NCBI GenBank assembly: GCA_011052285.1
Contig: DRJH01000009.1
Coordinates: 1 to 21,660 of the forward strand
Length of the DNA stretch: 21,660 nt
Origin: Gammaproteobacteria bacterium
GTDB lineage: Bacteria > Pseudomonadota > Gammaproteobacteria > Arenicellales > DRJH01
Direction of reading: 5' to 3'
Both the position numbers and the translations under genes were made by a program. Below, one piece after another: positions 1 through 7,784 of the stretch (the first letter of the stretch is position 1; the number at the start of each line of letters is the position of its first letter). The notes beneath the pieces were generated by a model. The model had not been told where the DNA came from. It saw nothing but the letters and a program-made list of their open reading frames with translations, and did no database searches.

Positions 1-343
1 ATTCTCCGTGCGAATATGCCTTGTACTGAACCAAAATCTAAACACGCTGAATCGTTACGATTTGTTCAAGAAAAAGGAAAACACGCGCAGTGTGCTCCTG
101 CACTCGAGTATGTTTGGTGCAGTTATCGTGCAAATCATGGACAAGCTGGGTAGTTACCCTCAAAATAGCTTTCCCTCACTACGGCCCCTGTTCTCGGGCG
201 GCCTCCTGGGGGACTACCTTTATTACTACGGTTTTTTCGTTATTTTTGATTGACGAACTTCCTTCGGGAAGGTAGTGTACCGCGGTCGAAAAATCCGCAC
301 CGATTTACTACCGAAAAACCTCCGTTAGAGGGAGAACAAGCTC
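1..343. other. Intergenic region upstream of the adenylate-kinase-like gene
   Basis: I see no supportable gene here. Short open frames at 8-253 and 90-275 overlap each other, lack ribosome binding sites and look like no family. The stretch holds the first copy of the 37-nt dispersed repeat (22-58). A weak promoter-like pair reads towards the next gene: TTGACG at 250-255 and TAGTGT at 273-278, 17 nt apart. The spacer contains a small hairpin, CTTCC-TTCG-GGAAG, with a stable UUCG-type loop. The -10 is poor, so the promoter is only a possibility. No T-run follows the hairpin, so I do not call it a terminator. Confidence 0.5.
22..58 (+). repeat. 37-nt dispersed repeat, copy 1
   Basis: This 37-nt sequence, which contains ACTGAACCAAAATCTAAACA, recurs in the same orientation at 11882-11918 with only two mismatches (position 47 C versus T, position 53 C versus A). 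Flanking sequences do not match, so the repeat unit seems to end here. Read on the - strand it begins GTAACgATTCA, a shape reminiscent of insertion-sequence ends, but no transposase is adjacent. It could be a MITE or IS end, or a dispersed repetitive element. Confidence 0.9.
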
Positions 344-1054
344 ATGCGTGTCGTTCTTATTGGCCCTCCCGGCTCTGGAAAAGCAACCCAGGCACATAAA
401 CTGGCTAAGCACTATCGTGTTGCCTGTCTGTTATCTGGACAAATATTAAGTAAATCCGAAGATCCTCAGATTCAAAAATCTATGCGCAATGGTGAGGCTG
501 TGGCAGATGACATCATTATCGATCTACTGGACCAACGACTGAAGCTGAGAGATACCAATGCCGGCTTTATCATGGCCGGCTTCCCTCATGGTATCGGACA
601 AGCCCAGGAACTCGACAGCCGCCTGGCCTGGGTAAATCGTGCCGTTGAAGTCGTTCTGCATTTCAATCTGGATTTCGATATCGCCAGACAACGTTTGTGT
701 GGCCGTCTGGTCTGTGACCGTTGTGGTACGGTCTATCATGTTGATACCGCACCACCTGCCAGTACGGATATCTGTGATCAATGCGGGAATACACTACAAC
801 ACCGGGCCAATGACAACCAGCAATCCATCAATCTTCGCCTTGAGGACTATCACAAGAAGACCGTCCGTCTTGTAGATTATTACAGTGCACAACAGAAACT
901 CCGCACCATCGACCCAACACAGCCTGCTACACAAATTTTCAAGCAACTCTGTGATGTGCTGGACGAGGAACTCAACCCTCTCTCGGTTAGCGTGTCTTCC
1001 AGAACAGCGGGCAATAAAATACACCATCATGAATCCGCAAGTCGTCTTTCGTAA
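344..1054 (+). CDS. Divergent adenylate kinase-like (nucleoside monophosphate kinase family) protein
   Basis: This 236-aa protein has the adenylate kinase fold from end to end, with about 20 extra residues at the C-terminus. The P-loop GPPGSGKAT is at 7-15 (K13 kept). The LID region carries a zinc-ribbon-like C124-x2-C127...C144-x2-C147 and is followed by the typical RLEDYHKKT...YY segment. Aligned by eye to E. coli Adk, several key residues are changed. The AMP-site motif TGDMLR has become SGQILS (D33 to Q, R36 to S), and the DGFPR motif has become AGFPH (Mg-ligand Asp to A78, catalytic Arg to H82). It may therefore be inactive as a true Adk or have a different substrate, and the cell probably has another adk. 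The ATG at 344 follows GGAG (about 10 nt upstream). Its last 26 nt overlap hemB, so the two are probably cotranscribed. Confidence 0.8.
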   Translation: MRVVLIGPPGSGKATQAHKLAKHYRVACLLSGQILSKSEDPQIQKSMRNGEAVADDIIIDLLDQRLKLRDTNAGFIMAGFPHGIGQAQELDSRLAWVNRAVEVVLHFNLDFDIARQRLCGRLVCDRCGTVYHVDTAPPASTDICDQCGNTLQHRANDNQQSINLRLEDYHKKTVRLVDYYSAQQKLRTIDPTQPATQIFKQLCDVLDEELNPLSVSVSSRTAGNKIHHHESASRLS

Positions 1055-2045
1055 CTTTCCCAGCTGCCGCTCGCGGCGGATGCGCCGTGACAATTTCAGC
1101 CGACGTATGATGGCCGAAAATAGCCTTGGTACGGCCGACCTCATTCAACCTTTGTTTGTCTGCGAAGGAACTAACCATAGTGAAGCGGTAGGTTCCATGC
1201 CAGGCATTCATCGCTTGAGTATTGACCTGCTGCTGGAAAAATGTGCAAAACTAGCTGCACTGAGTATTCCTGCTGTAGCCTTATTCCCGGTGGTCGCGAC
1301 CGAAAAAAAATCATTGACTGCCGAAGAATCATGGAACCCTGAAGGTTTGCTGCAACGTGCGATTCGTGCGATCACTGACCAAATTCCGGATCTGGGTGTT
1401 ATGACGGATGTGGCTCTGGATCCATTCACCAGTCATGGCCAGGATGGGCTAATCGATGATCAGGGCTACGTAGTTAATGACCTGACGGTCACGGCACTGG
1501 TCAAACAGGCACTTTCCCACGCTGATGCGGGCGCACAAATCGTCGCTCCCTCCGATATGATGGACGGCCGCATCGGTAGCATCCGCCAGGCCCTGGAAGC
1601 GGCGGGCCATATCAACACCCGAATTATGGCTTATTCGGCAAAATATGCCTCTTCATTCTACGGTCCTTTTCGTGATGCTGTCGGTTCCTCCGGGAATCTT
1701 GGTGGTACTAATAAATATACCTACCAGATGGATCCTGCCAACAGTGACGAAGCGCTGTATGAAGTGGCCATGGACTTGCAGGAAGGCGCCGATATGGTTA
1801 TGGTCAAACCCGGTATGCCCTACCTGGATATCGTGCAACGTGTCAAAAGCACATTACAGGTTCCCACCTTCGTGTATCAGGTCAGTGGCGAATATGCCAT
1901 GCTCAAGGCCGCCTCCCAAAATGGCTGGCTGAATGAAAAGGCCGTCGTGCTTGAAGCCTTGCTCGGCTGTAAGCGAGCCGGGGCTGATGGAACGTTGAGT
2001 TACTACAGCGAGCAGGTTGCAACCTGGCTGGCCGATGGTGCTTAA
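1029..2045 (+). CDS. hemB: Delta-aminolevulinic acid dehydratase (porphobilinogen synthase), Mg-dependent type
   Basis: HemB condenses two 5-aminolevulinate molecules into porphobilinogen, the second step of tetrapyrrole synthesis, in the cytosol. The 338-aa protein carries both active-site lysines: K205 in YSAKYASSFYGPFRDA and K260 (Schiff base) in MVMVKPGMPYLD. The metal site reads DVALDPFTSHGQDG, with D131 and D139 where zinc enzymes have cysteines. This marks the Mg/K-dependent class known from Pseudomonas aeruginosa. I chose the ATG at 1029 because it places the catalytic residues at the same numbers as in the Pseudomonas enzyme. The frame stays open upstream to 885, but that segment lies inside the adk-like gene and resembles nothing. 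The ribosome binding site is weak, so translation is probably coupled to the overlapping upstream gene. The other four haem genes in the window are on the opposite strand. Confidence 0.96.
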   Translation: MNPQVVFRNFPSCRSRRMRRDNFSRRMMAENSLGTADLIQPLFVCEGTNHSEAVGSMPGIHRLSIDLLLEKCAKLAALSIPAVALFPVVATEKKSLTAEESWNPEGLLQRAIRAITDQIPDLGVMTDVALDPFTSHGQDGLIDDQGYVVNDLTVTALVKQALSHADAGAQIVAPSDMMDGRIGSIRQALEAAGHINTRIMAYSAKYASSFYGPFRDAVGSSGNLGGTNKYTYQMDPANSDEALYEVAMDLQEGADMVMVKPGMPYLDIVQRVKSTLQVPTFVYQVSGEYAMLKAASQNGWLNEKAVVLEALLGCKRAGADGTLSYYSEQVATWLADGA

Positions 2046-2093
2046 CTACGCCGGCCACGGATAACCTTTCAAAGCGCAGCCACAGGATTGATT

Positions 2094-3140
2094 ATGAGTT
2101 ATCGTGTTACCAACCATCGCACTGGAACGCAGTTCACTGTCAATAAAGATGAATCTATACTCGATGCGGCATTGCGTCTCGGCATCCTGTTTCCCTATGG
2201 TTGCCGCAGTGGCGTCTGTGGCAGTTGCAAAACGATGTTGACTGCAGGCTCGATTCGCTACGCTGAAAAGGATGAGCGACCGGCGGCACTTTCAGAACAA
2301 GAACATGCTACCGGCATGGTGATGTTGTGTCAGGCCATTCCCTGTAGTGACCTGACCCTGGATGCCGCTGAAATTGGTGCGGCTGCGGCTTCACTGAAAA
2401 TCCACACCCTACCGTCACGCGTTGCCGGTATGACCCGACTGACCGACGATGTGATGCGGATACGATTACAGCTACCCAAAGAGAAAATCTTCGACTTTCT
2501 CCCTGGACAATATCTTGACGTGTTGCTTGATAATGGTAGACGCCGCAGTTTCTCTATCGCCAACGCCCCCTCCGATGACAATCAGCTGGAACTGCATATT
2601 CGTCACGTAGAAGGAGGTGACTTTACCGAGCATGTATTCAAACAGCTAAAAATCAAAGACATCCTGAGAATTCAGGGTCCTCTTGGGACTTTTTTTATGC
2701 GCCAGGATAGTAGTCGTCCGGTACTGATGCTGGCTGGTGGTACTGGCTTGGCTCCAGCCAAGGCCATACTTGAGCAACAGTTACAACACAACACCCGCAG
2801 TTCCATTCACCTGTTCTGGGGTGTACGTAACAAAGCGGATCTGTACGCGGATACCATGTTGCGATCATGGTGTGATAAATTGAAGAATTTCCAGTACACG
2901 CCGGTATTATCGGAAGCTGTGGATGGTACCTGGGATGGAGCCTCTGGCTGGGTGCACGAAGCACTACTGCGGCACTACCCGGATTTAACCGAGTTTGATC
3001 TTTATGCCAGTGGTCCGCCGCCAATGATTGCAGCAGCGCGTGGTACTTTTGCAGCGCGTGGTCTGAGCAATGACCGATTCTTTTATGATTCCTTCGAATT
3101 CAACGCCACTGTGACAGCAGGCACCAAAGAATCCACCTGA
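2094..3140 (+). CDS. 2Fe-2S ferredoxin / flavin (FNR-type) NAD(P)H oxidoreductase
   Basis: This 348-aa electron-transfer protein joins an N-terminal plant-type ferredoxin domain to a ferredoxin-NADP reductase module. Cluster ligands are C37, C42, C45 (YGCRSGVCGSCK) and C79 (LCQA). The FAD-binding RSFS is at 151-154, the NAD(P) motif LAGGTGLAP at 213-221, and YASGPPPM lies near the C-terminus. Database names for this layout include CDP-6-deoxy-delta-3,4-glucoseen reductase, but nothing nearby suggests dideoxysugar synthesis, so the electron acceptor is unknown. The ATG at 2094 follows AGGA by 6 nt; a TTG two codons earlier is less likely. It lies 48 nt after hemB and is probably in the same transcript. 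Its last 58 nt overlap the 3' end of convergent hemY. Confidence 0.88.
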   Translation: MSYRVTNHRTGTQFTVNKDESILDAALRLGILFPYGCRSGVCGSCKTMLTAGSIRYAEKDERPAALSEQEHATGMVMLCQAIPCSDLTLDAAEIGAAAASLKIHTLPSRVAGMTRLTDDVMRIRLQLPKEKIFDFLPGQYLDVLLDNGRRRSFSIANAPSDDNQLELHIRHVEGGDFTEHVFKQLKIKDILRIQGPLGTFFMRQDSSRPVLMLAGGTGLAPAKAILEQQLQHNTRSSIHLFWGVRNKADLYADTMLRSWCDKLKNFQYTPVLSEAVDGTWDGASGWVHEALLRHYPDLTEFDLYASGPPPMIAAARGTFAARGLSNDRFFYDSFEFNATVTAGTKEST

Positions 3141-4336
3141 GAATCGGAGAACAGCTGTACCGCGATATGCTGGCTTTGCACCAATCCCTTGCGAAAGCAT
3201 TCGCTGGCCTTGGTTGACTCACCAAGCTGTGCATACAAATCACCAAGCTTGAGATAAGCGGAGTGATCGGCACCTTCCGCAATAGCGGACTCAAGATAAC
3301 CGCGCGCCTTGCCCCACAACTTATCCCGCAAACACAACTGTGCAGTAGCTTGTAACAGCATGGGATTGCGGGGATGGTTGGTTAACAGACCTTCAAGGAA
3401 GCCAATTTGCTGGATGGCATCCCCTTTGAATCGGGCATAGACTTCCAGCAATTTGTCATCCATCTTTCGCTTTAGTGTCTTTTGTAGCATTGGAGAAACC
3501 AAGTCACCCGCATCAACTTGCAGCATTCGCTCGGCATATAAGGCCAGTAACACTGGCTGTTGTTGGCATGACTTATCAAACGTGTTCCAAAGCGCAACAA
3601 GGCTTTCACGATCTACGGATGCCGAAGCCAGCAACGATTCACAAGCCTGCAATTTCAGCGCCTGCAAATCCTGCTGTGGCAGTACTTTCAGTTTTATTGC
3701 AGTCGCCAGGGTTTCCAGCAAGAGTCGCCAGTCACCGAGTGCCTGATACACTTCCAGCAAATATTGTAACACCCGTGGATGGCGTGGCTGCTGACCCTTC
3801 AGGCTTTGTAAGGTAGCGAGCGCCTCCTGCCACTGCTGAGCATTCATCTGCAAACGTGCCCGGGTCAGGCCGACGGCCAAACTACCTGCAAGATCTGCCT
3901 CACCGGCCTTAGCCAGATATTGGTCACGATTTTCCAGTCGCCCCTGCTGTTGTGCTGCATAGGCAGCAGCCAGATAGCCCAGTACCGGGATTGGCCCATC
4001 CTCCGTGGTATTTTTCAGTACCTGCTCAGCTTTCACCCAGTTACCTTCGACAAGTTCTGTAAGGCCTTTTGCGGCTTTTTGCAAGCGACGGTTGCTTCCC
4101 CGACGTTGGCGCCAAGATCCGAAACGTTTCGGGGAACGCACTACGCTACCGAAAAATCTGATTAGCCAGTACAACAGCAGGACCGCACCGAACAACAAAA
4201 ATAAAAATACCGTCAACGACAACTCGGCGCTCCAGTGACCCCGGGTCAGGAGCACATATCCCGGATCTACTTTTGCGAGATGGGTACCAAAAATGGCACC
4301 GACAAGCGTCAAAAATACCAGAGCCAGAACTTTCAT
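3083..4336 (-). CDS. hemY: HemY, inner-membrane TPR protein of the haem operon
   Basis: This 417-aa protein is the proteobacterial HemY, not protoporphyrinogen oxidase despite the shared symbol. Two hydrophobic helices sit at the N-terminus (about residues 3-20 and 40-65), followed by a basic stretch and a long helical TPR-like region with repeated A/L-rich helix pairs. The exact biochemical role in E. coli-type HemY is unsettled; a late role in haem synthesis has been proposed. Its ATG overlaps the hemX stop as ATGA (4333-4336), so translation is coupled. The C-terminus is encoded inside the 3' end of the convergent reductase gene, with a 58-nt overlap and no visible terminator between them. 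Confidence 0.92.
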   Translation of the reverse strand: MKVLALVFLTLVGAIFGTHLAKVDPGYVLLTRGHWSAELSLTVFLFLLFGAVLLLYWLIRFFGSVVRSPKRFGSWRQRRGSNRRLQKAAKGLTELVEGNWVKAEQVLKNTTEDGPIPVLGYLAAAYAAQQQGRLENRDQYLAKAGEADLAGSLAVGLTRARLQMNAQQWQEALATLQSLKGQQPRHPRVLQYLLEVYQALGDWRLLLETLATAIKLKVLPQQDLQALKLQACESLLASASVDRESLVALWNTFDKSCQQQPVLLALYAERMLQVDAGDLVSPMLQKTLKRKMDDKLLEVYARFKGDAIQQIGFLEGLLTNHPRNPMLLQATAQLCLRDKLWGKARGYLESAIAEGADHSAYLKLGDLYAQLGESTKASECFRKGLVQSQHIAVQLFSDSQVDSLVPAVTVALNSKES

Positions 4337-5565
4337 TGACGATTCTGCGTTTTACGCAGACGACGCAAGGCGAGTAAGGAAGCCGATATATCAGGCATCG
4401 CCGGACGTATCTCGGCTTTTTGCAATCCGGCCAGAGCCGCGAGGGCAGCTTTGCGACCCGGACTCTTTGCAAAATAATCCTGCAGCCATTGTGCTGCAGT
4501 CCCCAATTGCAGACGAAACAGTTTCTGATCCGACTGCAGGAGCGCCAAACCTGCAGCACGTAAAGTTATTTGCAGATTTTGTACCAAAAAATACCGCTGA
4601 TCGGGTGCCAGTAGGGCTTTTTTTGGCTGTTCAAGATTCTGTATCCTGACCAAGGTTTTCAGATCCTGCCAAATACTTTGTAGTTGGTTACGCCAATTAG
4701 CTAAATTTGTATCTGCACTTGAATCTACAACCGGTTTACGGGCTTTTGGCATTGATTTTAATGGCCATTTCGGAACCGAATTGGCTAAACTGGCTATTTT
4801 TAAAGCCATCCCGGTACGATCAATTATTGGGAGATTTTTCAATGCAGTGACTTCACTGGCAAGCAACGTCCGCACTTCCGTGAAGGCAGGGTCACCGATT
4901 TTCTGCAAACGTTGATCCGCAAGCTGAATGGCTGCCAGCGCCATATGGCTGTCACCGGCCAGCTGCAGACGTTGATTAGCCACCACCAACAATTGTTCAA
5001 CCTCTTCCTTGGCCCAGGTATCAACGCTACGGTTCAATTCACTATATAGGCGTTGCAATGAATTTTTCAGGGTATCGAGATTGCCGGCAAGCCGCTGGTC
5101 CGTTTTACTCAATTGCCGCTGCAGATCATCCAGCTTACCCGGGATCGCCTGCACTTCTTGCTGTAGTGTTTTCTGTGTTGCCAGTAGATCACGCTGGCTG
5201 CTCCGAAAATCATCAACCCGGCCCTGCATGGCTGATAACCCGGTTCGTACTTCACCTACCTGTAGCCTTGACTCGACATCCACCCGATACCAGAGGATTA
5301 CAGCAGCAGCCACTGCCATCAAGCTGAAAAAAAGTGCAAACAGCGCAATATTCTTGCTGGCTGAACCAACCTTTCGATCCCCGGCCTGAGCTGTCTCAGG
5401 AGGTGCTGCTGCGGGAGGTGCCGCTGCGCCTCGTACTTCGGTACTCTCTACAGCTTGCTCCGATGTGGTCGTGGGTGACGAAGTATCGTCGATAGCCTCA
5501 TGAGGCTCCTGCCCTGTATCTGCATCAGACCCTGGTGTCTCGTCGTTTTGTTTGGATTTTGCCAT
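4333..5565 (-). CDS. hemX: HemX-like membrane protein of the haem operon
   Basis: This protein of about 410 aa has the HemX layout. A low-complexity acidic, Thr/Ala/Pro-rich cytoplasmic tail covers residues 1-70. A single membrane helix is at about 73-93 (FALFFSLMAVAAAVILWY), followed by a coiled-coil periplasmic part rich in Q, L and R. HemX proteins are often labelled uroporphyrinogen-III C-methyltransferase, but no SAM-methyltransferase motif is visible here, so that name should not be used. I chose the ATG at 5565 (MAKSKQ); an in-frame GTG at 5595 would add ten residues. Neither has a convincing ribosome binding site. It lies 67 nt downstream of hemD and its stop overlaps the hemY start. 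Confidence 0.87.
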   Translation of the reverse strand: MAKSKQNDETPGSDADTGQEPHEAIDDTSSPTTTSEQAVESTEVRGAAAPPAAAPPETAQAGDRKVGSASKNIALFALFFSLMAVAAAVILWYRVDVESRLQVGEVRTGLSAMQGRVDDFRSSQRDLLATQKTLQQEVQAIPGKLDDLQRQLSKTDQRLAGNLDTLKNSLQRLYSELNRSVDTWAKEEVEQLLVVANQRLQLAGDSHMALAAIQLADQRLQKIGDPAFTEVRTLLASEVTALKNLPIIDRTGMALKIASLANSVPKWPLKSMPKARKPVVDSSADTNLANWRNQLQSIWQDLKTLVRIQNLEQPKKALLAPDQRYFLVQNLQITLRAAGLALLQSDQKLFRLQLGTAAQWLQDYFAKSPGRKAALAALAGLQKAEIRPAMPDISASLLALRRLRKTQNRQ

Positions 5566-5632
5566 AAGTTTATCAGTCACATGATTGTCATACACCGGTC
5601 GTTGATTCTATTGACCAGGCAACTCGGCCCCA

Positions 5633-6481
5633 TTAGTCTATTTGGCCTGAAAATTCATTATGCCACCAGTCTGTCAGACAGGCCACTATCCCTTGCTGAT
5701 TTATTTGTGCGGGAACCAGCAAGCGATTGTTACAGCCGAGTTGGCGACAGGTTTGCTGCATCCGCTCACTCAAAACCAACCAGGGAAGATCCAGTAACCG
5801 GCGACGCTGCTCCTGTCCAAAATGGGCTAATAAAGCAGCGGCGCTGTCGATACTGGTAACAATCACGATATCAATCACTCCTCTCTCCAGCCCAGCACTG
5901 ACATGCTGTGGATCCGCATTGCTGGGCAGACGGCGATAGCATTCCAGTATCGACAACGTTGCCCCGACTTTGCGCAGTATGTCTGCCAGTAAATTTCTAC
6001 CCCCTTCCCCCTTGACCAGAAGAATTTTATGCTTGGCGGCATTCTGGAGAATGGGCAACTGTAATAACGCTTCAGAGCGATAATCACCCTGTTCTGGAAT
6101 CAGTGGTTGCAAGCCGTGGCTACGTAGCACATTAGCGGTGGCTTCACCCACTGCGATGACGGTTGTATTTTCTGTCAACCCGGCCAGTGTCGTAGCTACC
6201 TTTTGTCGCTGTTCAGAATCGATCCTGGCATCATCAGACAGTAATCGTTGCAACACAGTGACGGCGTTGGCGCTGACAAAAATAACAACATCAAAATGCT
6301 GCCCGCTCGCCAGTATTGTCATCGCCAGACGACTAAAAAAAGGTTGTATCACCAGCGCTGGAAAAGCGATTTGCTGGCCACCGGACTGGTCAATGGCCTG
6401 CCCCAATGCCCTGGCCTGCCGGGAGGGGCGGGTATTGAGAACCGTTAAGCCAACCAGGTTAGTGTTGCTGATAGACTTCAT
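5633..6481 (-). CDS. hemD: Uroporphyrinogen-III synthase
   Basis: HemD cyclises hydroxymethylbilane with D-ring inversion to give uroporphyrinogen III. The family is poorly conserved, but recognisable marks are present: VLNTRPSRQARALGQAI near the N-terminus, VIFVSANAVTVL, TVIAVGEATANVL, ILLVKGEGGRNLL, ECYRR, and VVTSIDSAAALL. At 282 aa it is somewhat longer than the E. coli enzyme (about 246). The start is set at the ATG at 6481, just before the conserved beginning; the open frame extends upstream through hemC but is not plausible there. It overlaps the end of hemC by 23 nt, so the two are probably translationally coupled. Confidence 0.92.
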   Translation of the reverse strand: MKSISNTNLVGLTVLNTRPSRQARALGQAIDQSGGQQIAFPALVIQPFFSRLAMTILASGQHFDVVIFVSANAVTVLQRLLSDDARIDSEQRQKVATTLAGLTENTTVIAVGEATANVLRSHGLQPLIPEQGDYRSEALLQLPILQNAAKHKILLVKGEGGRNLLADILRKVGATLSILECYRRLPSNADPQHVSAGLERGVIDIVIVTSIDSAAALLAHFGQEQRRRLLDLPWLVLSERMQQTCRQLGCNNRLLVPAQINQQGIVACLTDWWHNEFSGQID

Positions 6482-7400
6482 CCAATATCTGCTTGGCACC
6501 TTGCTGCAGTAAATCTGCCGCAATTTGTTCGCCAGCAGCCGCCGCATTATCAATATCGGCATTGACTCGGGCACGTAATAATCTCGAGCCATCTGGCCGA
6601 CCCACAAACCCCTGCAGCAGCAGCTTTCGGCCCTGTTGCTCTGCGTGCACCGCCAACGGTACTTGGCAGCCGCCATCCAGGGCTGCGTTGGCGGCTCGTT
6701 CTGCCGCCAGGCAACGTGCTGAGTTAAGATGATGCAGTGGTTTCAACAAATTATTGGTTTTCTGATCTGAAATACGACACTCCACCCCCACTATGCCTTG
6801 TCCGACTGCTGGCAACAAAAGATCCTTGTCGATCGCTTGCCGAATCCGCTCATCAAAACCCAGCCGCTTCAGCCCCGCTACTGCCAAAATGATCGCATCA
6901 AATTCGCCATCATCCAGTTTTCGCAACCGGGTATTCACATTACCCCGCAGATCCTTGATCATCAAGTCACTACGCCAGCCCCGTAGCAGACTTTGCCTGC
7001 GCAGACTGCAGGTTCCAATAACCGCCCCCTGTGGTAGGTCTTGCAGTGTTTCGTAGTGATTGGAAACAAACGCATCCCGAGGGTCTTCACGCATCAATAC
7101 GGCTGGAATATGCAGGCCCTCGGGAAAATGGACCGGTACATCTTTCATAGAATGAACCGCCAGATCAATCTGTTTATCAAGCAATGCTTGTTCCAGTTCT
7201 TTGAGAAACAAGCCTTTACCACCTGCTGCAGCGAGCGGCACATCGAGAATTTTATCGCCCTGGGTCATTATTTTGACCAGCTCAATGCGTATTTCCGGAT
7301 GCATCTCCTGCAACAAACCGGCCACATGCCCAGCCTGCCACAAGGCCAACGGGCTACGACGGGTACCAATGCGCAGTACAGTGGCCATAGAGGTGATCAT
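6459..7400 (-). CDS. hemC: Hydroxymethylbilane synthase (porphobilinogen deaminase)
   Basis: HemC polymerises four porphobilinogens to hydroxymethylbilane on a covalent dipyrromethane cofactor. The 313-aa protein shows the family signatures RIGTRRSPLALWQ (N-terminus), KGLFLKELE, HSMKDVPV, GTCSLRRQSLL, RGNVNTRLRKLD, LPAVGQG, and the cofactor-attachment cysteine in LDGGCQVPL (residue 245, matching C242 of E. coli). The ATG at 7400 is preceded by GGAA at a fair distance; an ATG four codons in (7388) matches the conserved start equally well but has no ribosome binding site. It is the first gene of the - strand hemCDXY operon, divergent from hppA across a 384-nt gap. Confidence 0.96.
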   Translation of the reverse strand: MITSMATVLRIGTRRSPLALWQAGHVAGLLQEMHPEIRIELVKIMTQGDKILDVPLAAAGGKGLFLKELEQALLDKQIDLAVHSMKDVPVHFPEGLHIPAVLMREDPRDAFVSNHYETLQDLPQGAVIGTCSLRRQSLLRGWRSDLMIKDLRGNVNTRLRKLDDGEFDAIILAVAGLKRLGFDERIRQAIDKDLLLPAVGQGIVGVECRISDQKTNNLLKPLHHLNSARCLAAERAANAALDGGCQVPLAVHAEQQGRKLLLQGFVGRPDGSRLLRARVNADIDNAAAAGEQIAADLLQQGAKQILDEVYQQH

Positions 7401-7784
7401 AGAATTTTCCAGTATTCAATACAGGCTTTTGCTGCCTGAAATGTAACGGATAAATGCAAACAACGAAGCACATACCAGGAAATGAATGGTATAATTTCAC
7501 GGTTTTTTCGAGGATGAATTATATACCACTGAAGCGAGGAAAGTAATGAGTGTAACCTACCATCAGCTCACCGCTCTTGTACGCTGAATAGTTCCCAAAT
7601 ACCTTGCCTTACGAATAGAGATTGACTACCCTAGCGGCCGAGCTTCACGGCTACAATTCTACTACGCCTACCGTGCCTATAGCACTATTCACCTTCCAGC
7701 ACTAGGTCAATTAACTAGCATCCACCGAAAAAGGGCGTATCCACTCACTAATTTTTCAGATTTTTTTAACGAGGAGGTTGTTCC
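7401..7784. promoter_or_regulatory. Divergent regulatory gap between hemC and hppA
   Basis: The gap is unusually long for this gene-dense region. On the + strand an extended -10, TGGTATAAT, lies at 7487-7495, with only a weak -35 (AGCACA at 7467-7472). A transcript from it would start near 7502 and give hppA a leader of about 280 nt. The leader contains a 13-codon mini-ORF (7546-7587) and a 13-nt piece (7581-7593) that is one mismatch from each 37-nt repeat copy. An inverted repeat CAGGC-n7-GCCTG lies at 7422-7438, upstream of hemC. I saw no recognisable riboswitch and no terminator-like hairpin with a T-run. Confidence 0.45.
7546..7587 (+). other. Mini-ORF of 13 codons, leader peptide or transposase remnant
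   Basis: The sequence reads MSVTYHQLTALVR then stop, and its ATG has a good ribosome binding site (AGGA at 7537-7540, 5 nt before the start). The first residues resemble the usual N-terminus of IS30-family transposases (MSYHQLT...), and the same frame stays open after the stop towards hppA. It could be the decayed start of such a gene or a leader peptide for hppA. Nothing further along matches a transposase convincingly, so both readings are weak. Confidence 0.25.

Noticed and set aside
8..275. Two overlapping small open frames (81 and 61 codons)
   Set aside because: They lack ribosome binding sites, share the same stretch in different frames, include the 37-nt repeat, and resemble no family.
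4333..5565. HemX as uroporphyrinogen-III C-methyltransferase
   Set aside because: The protein is a single-span membrane, coiled-coil type with no SAM-binding motifs; the label is a known carry-over in databases.
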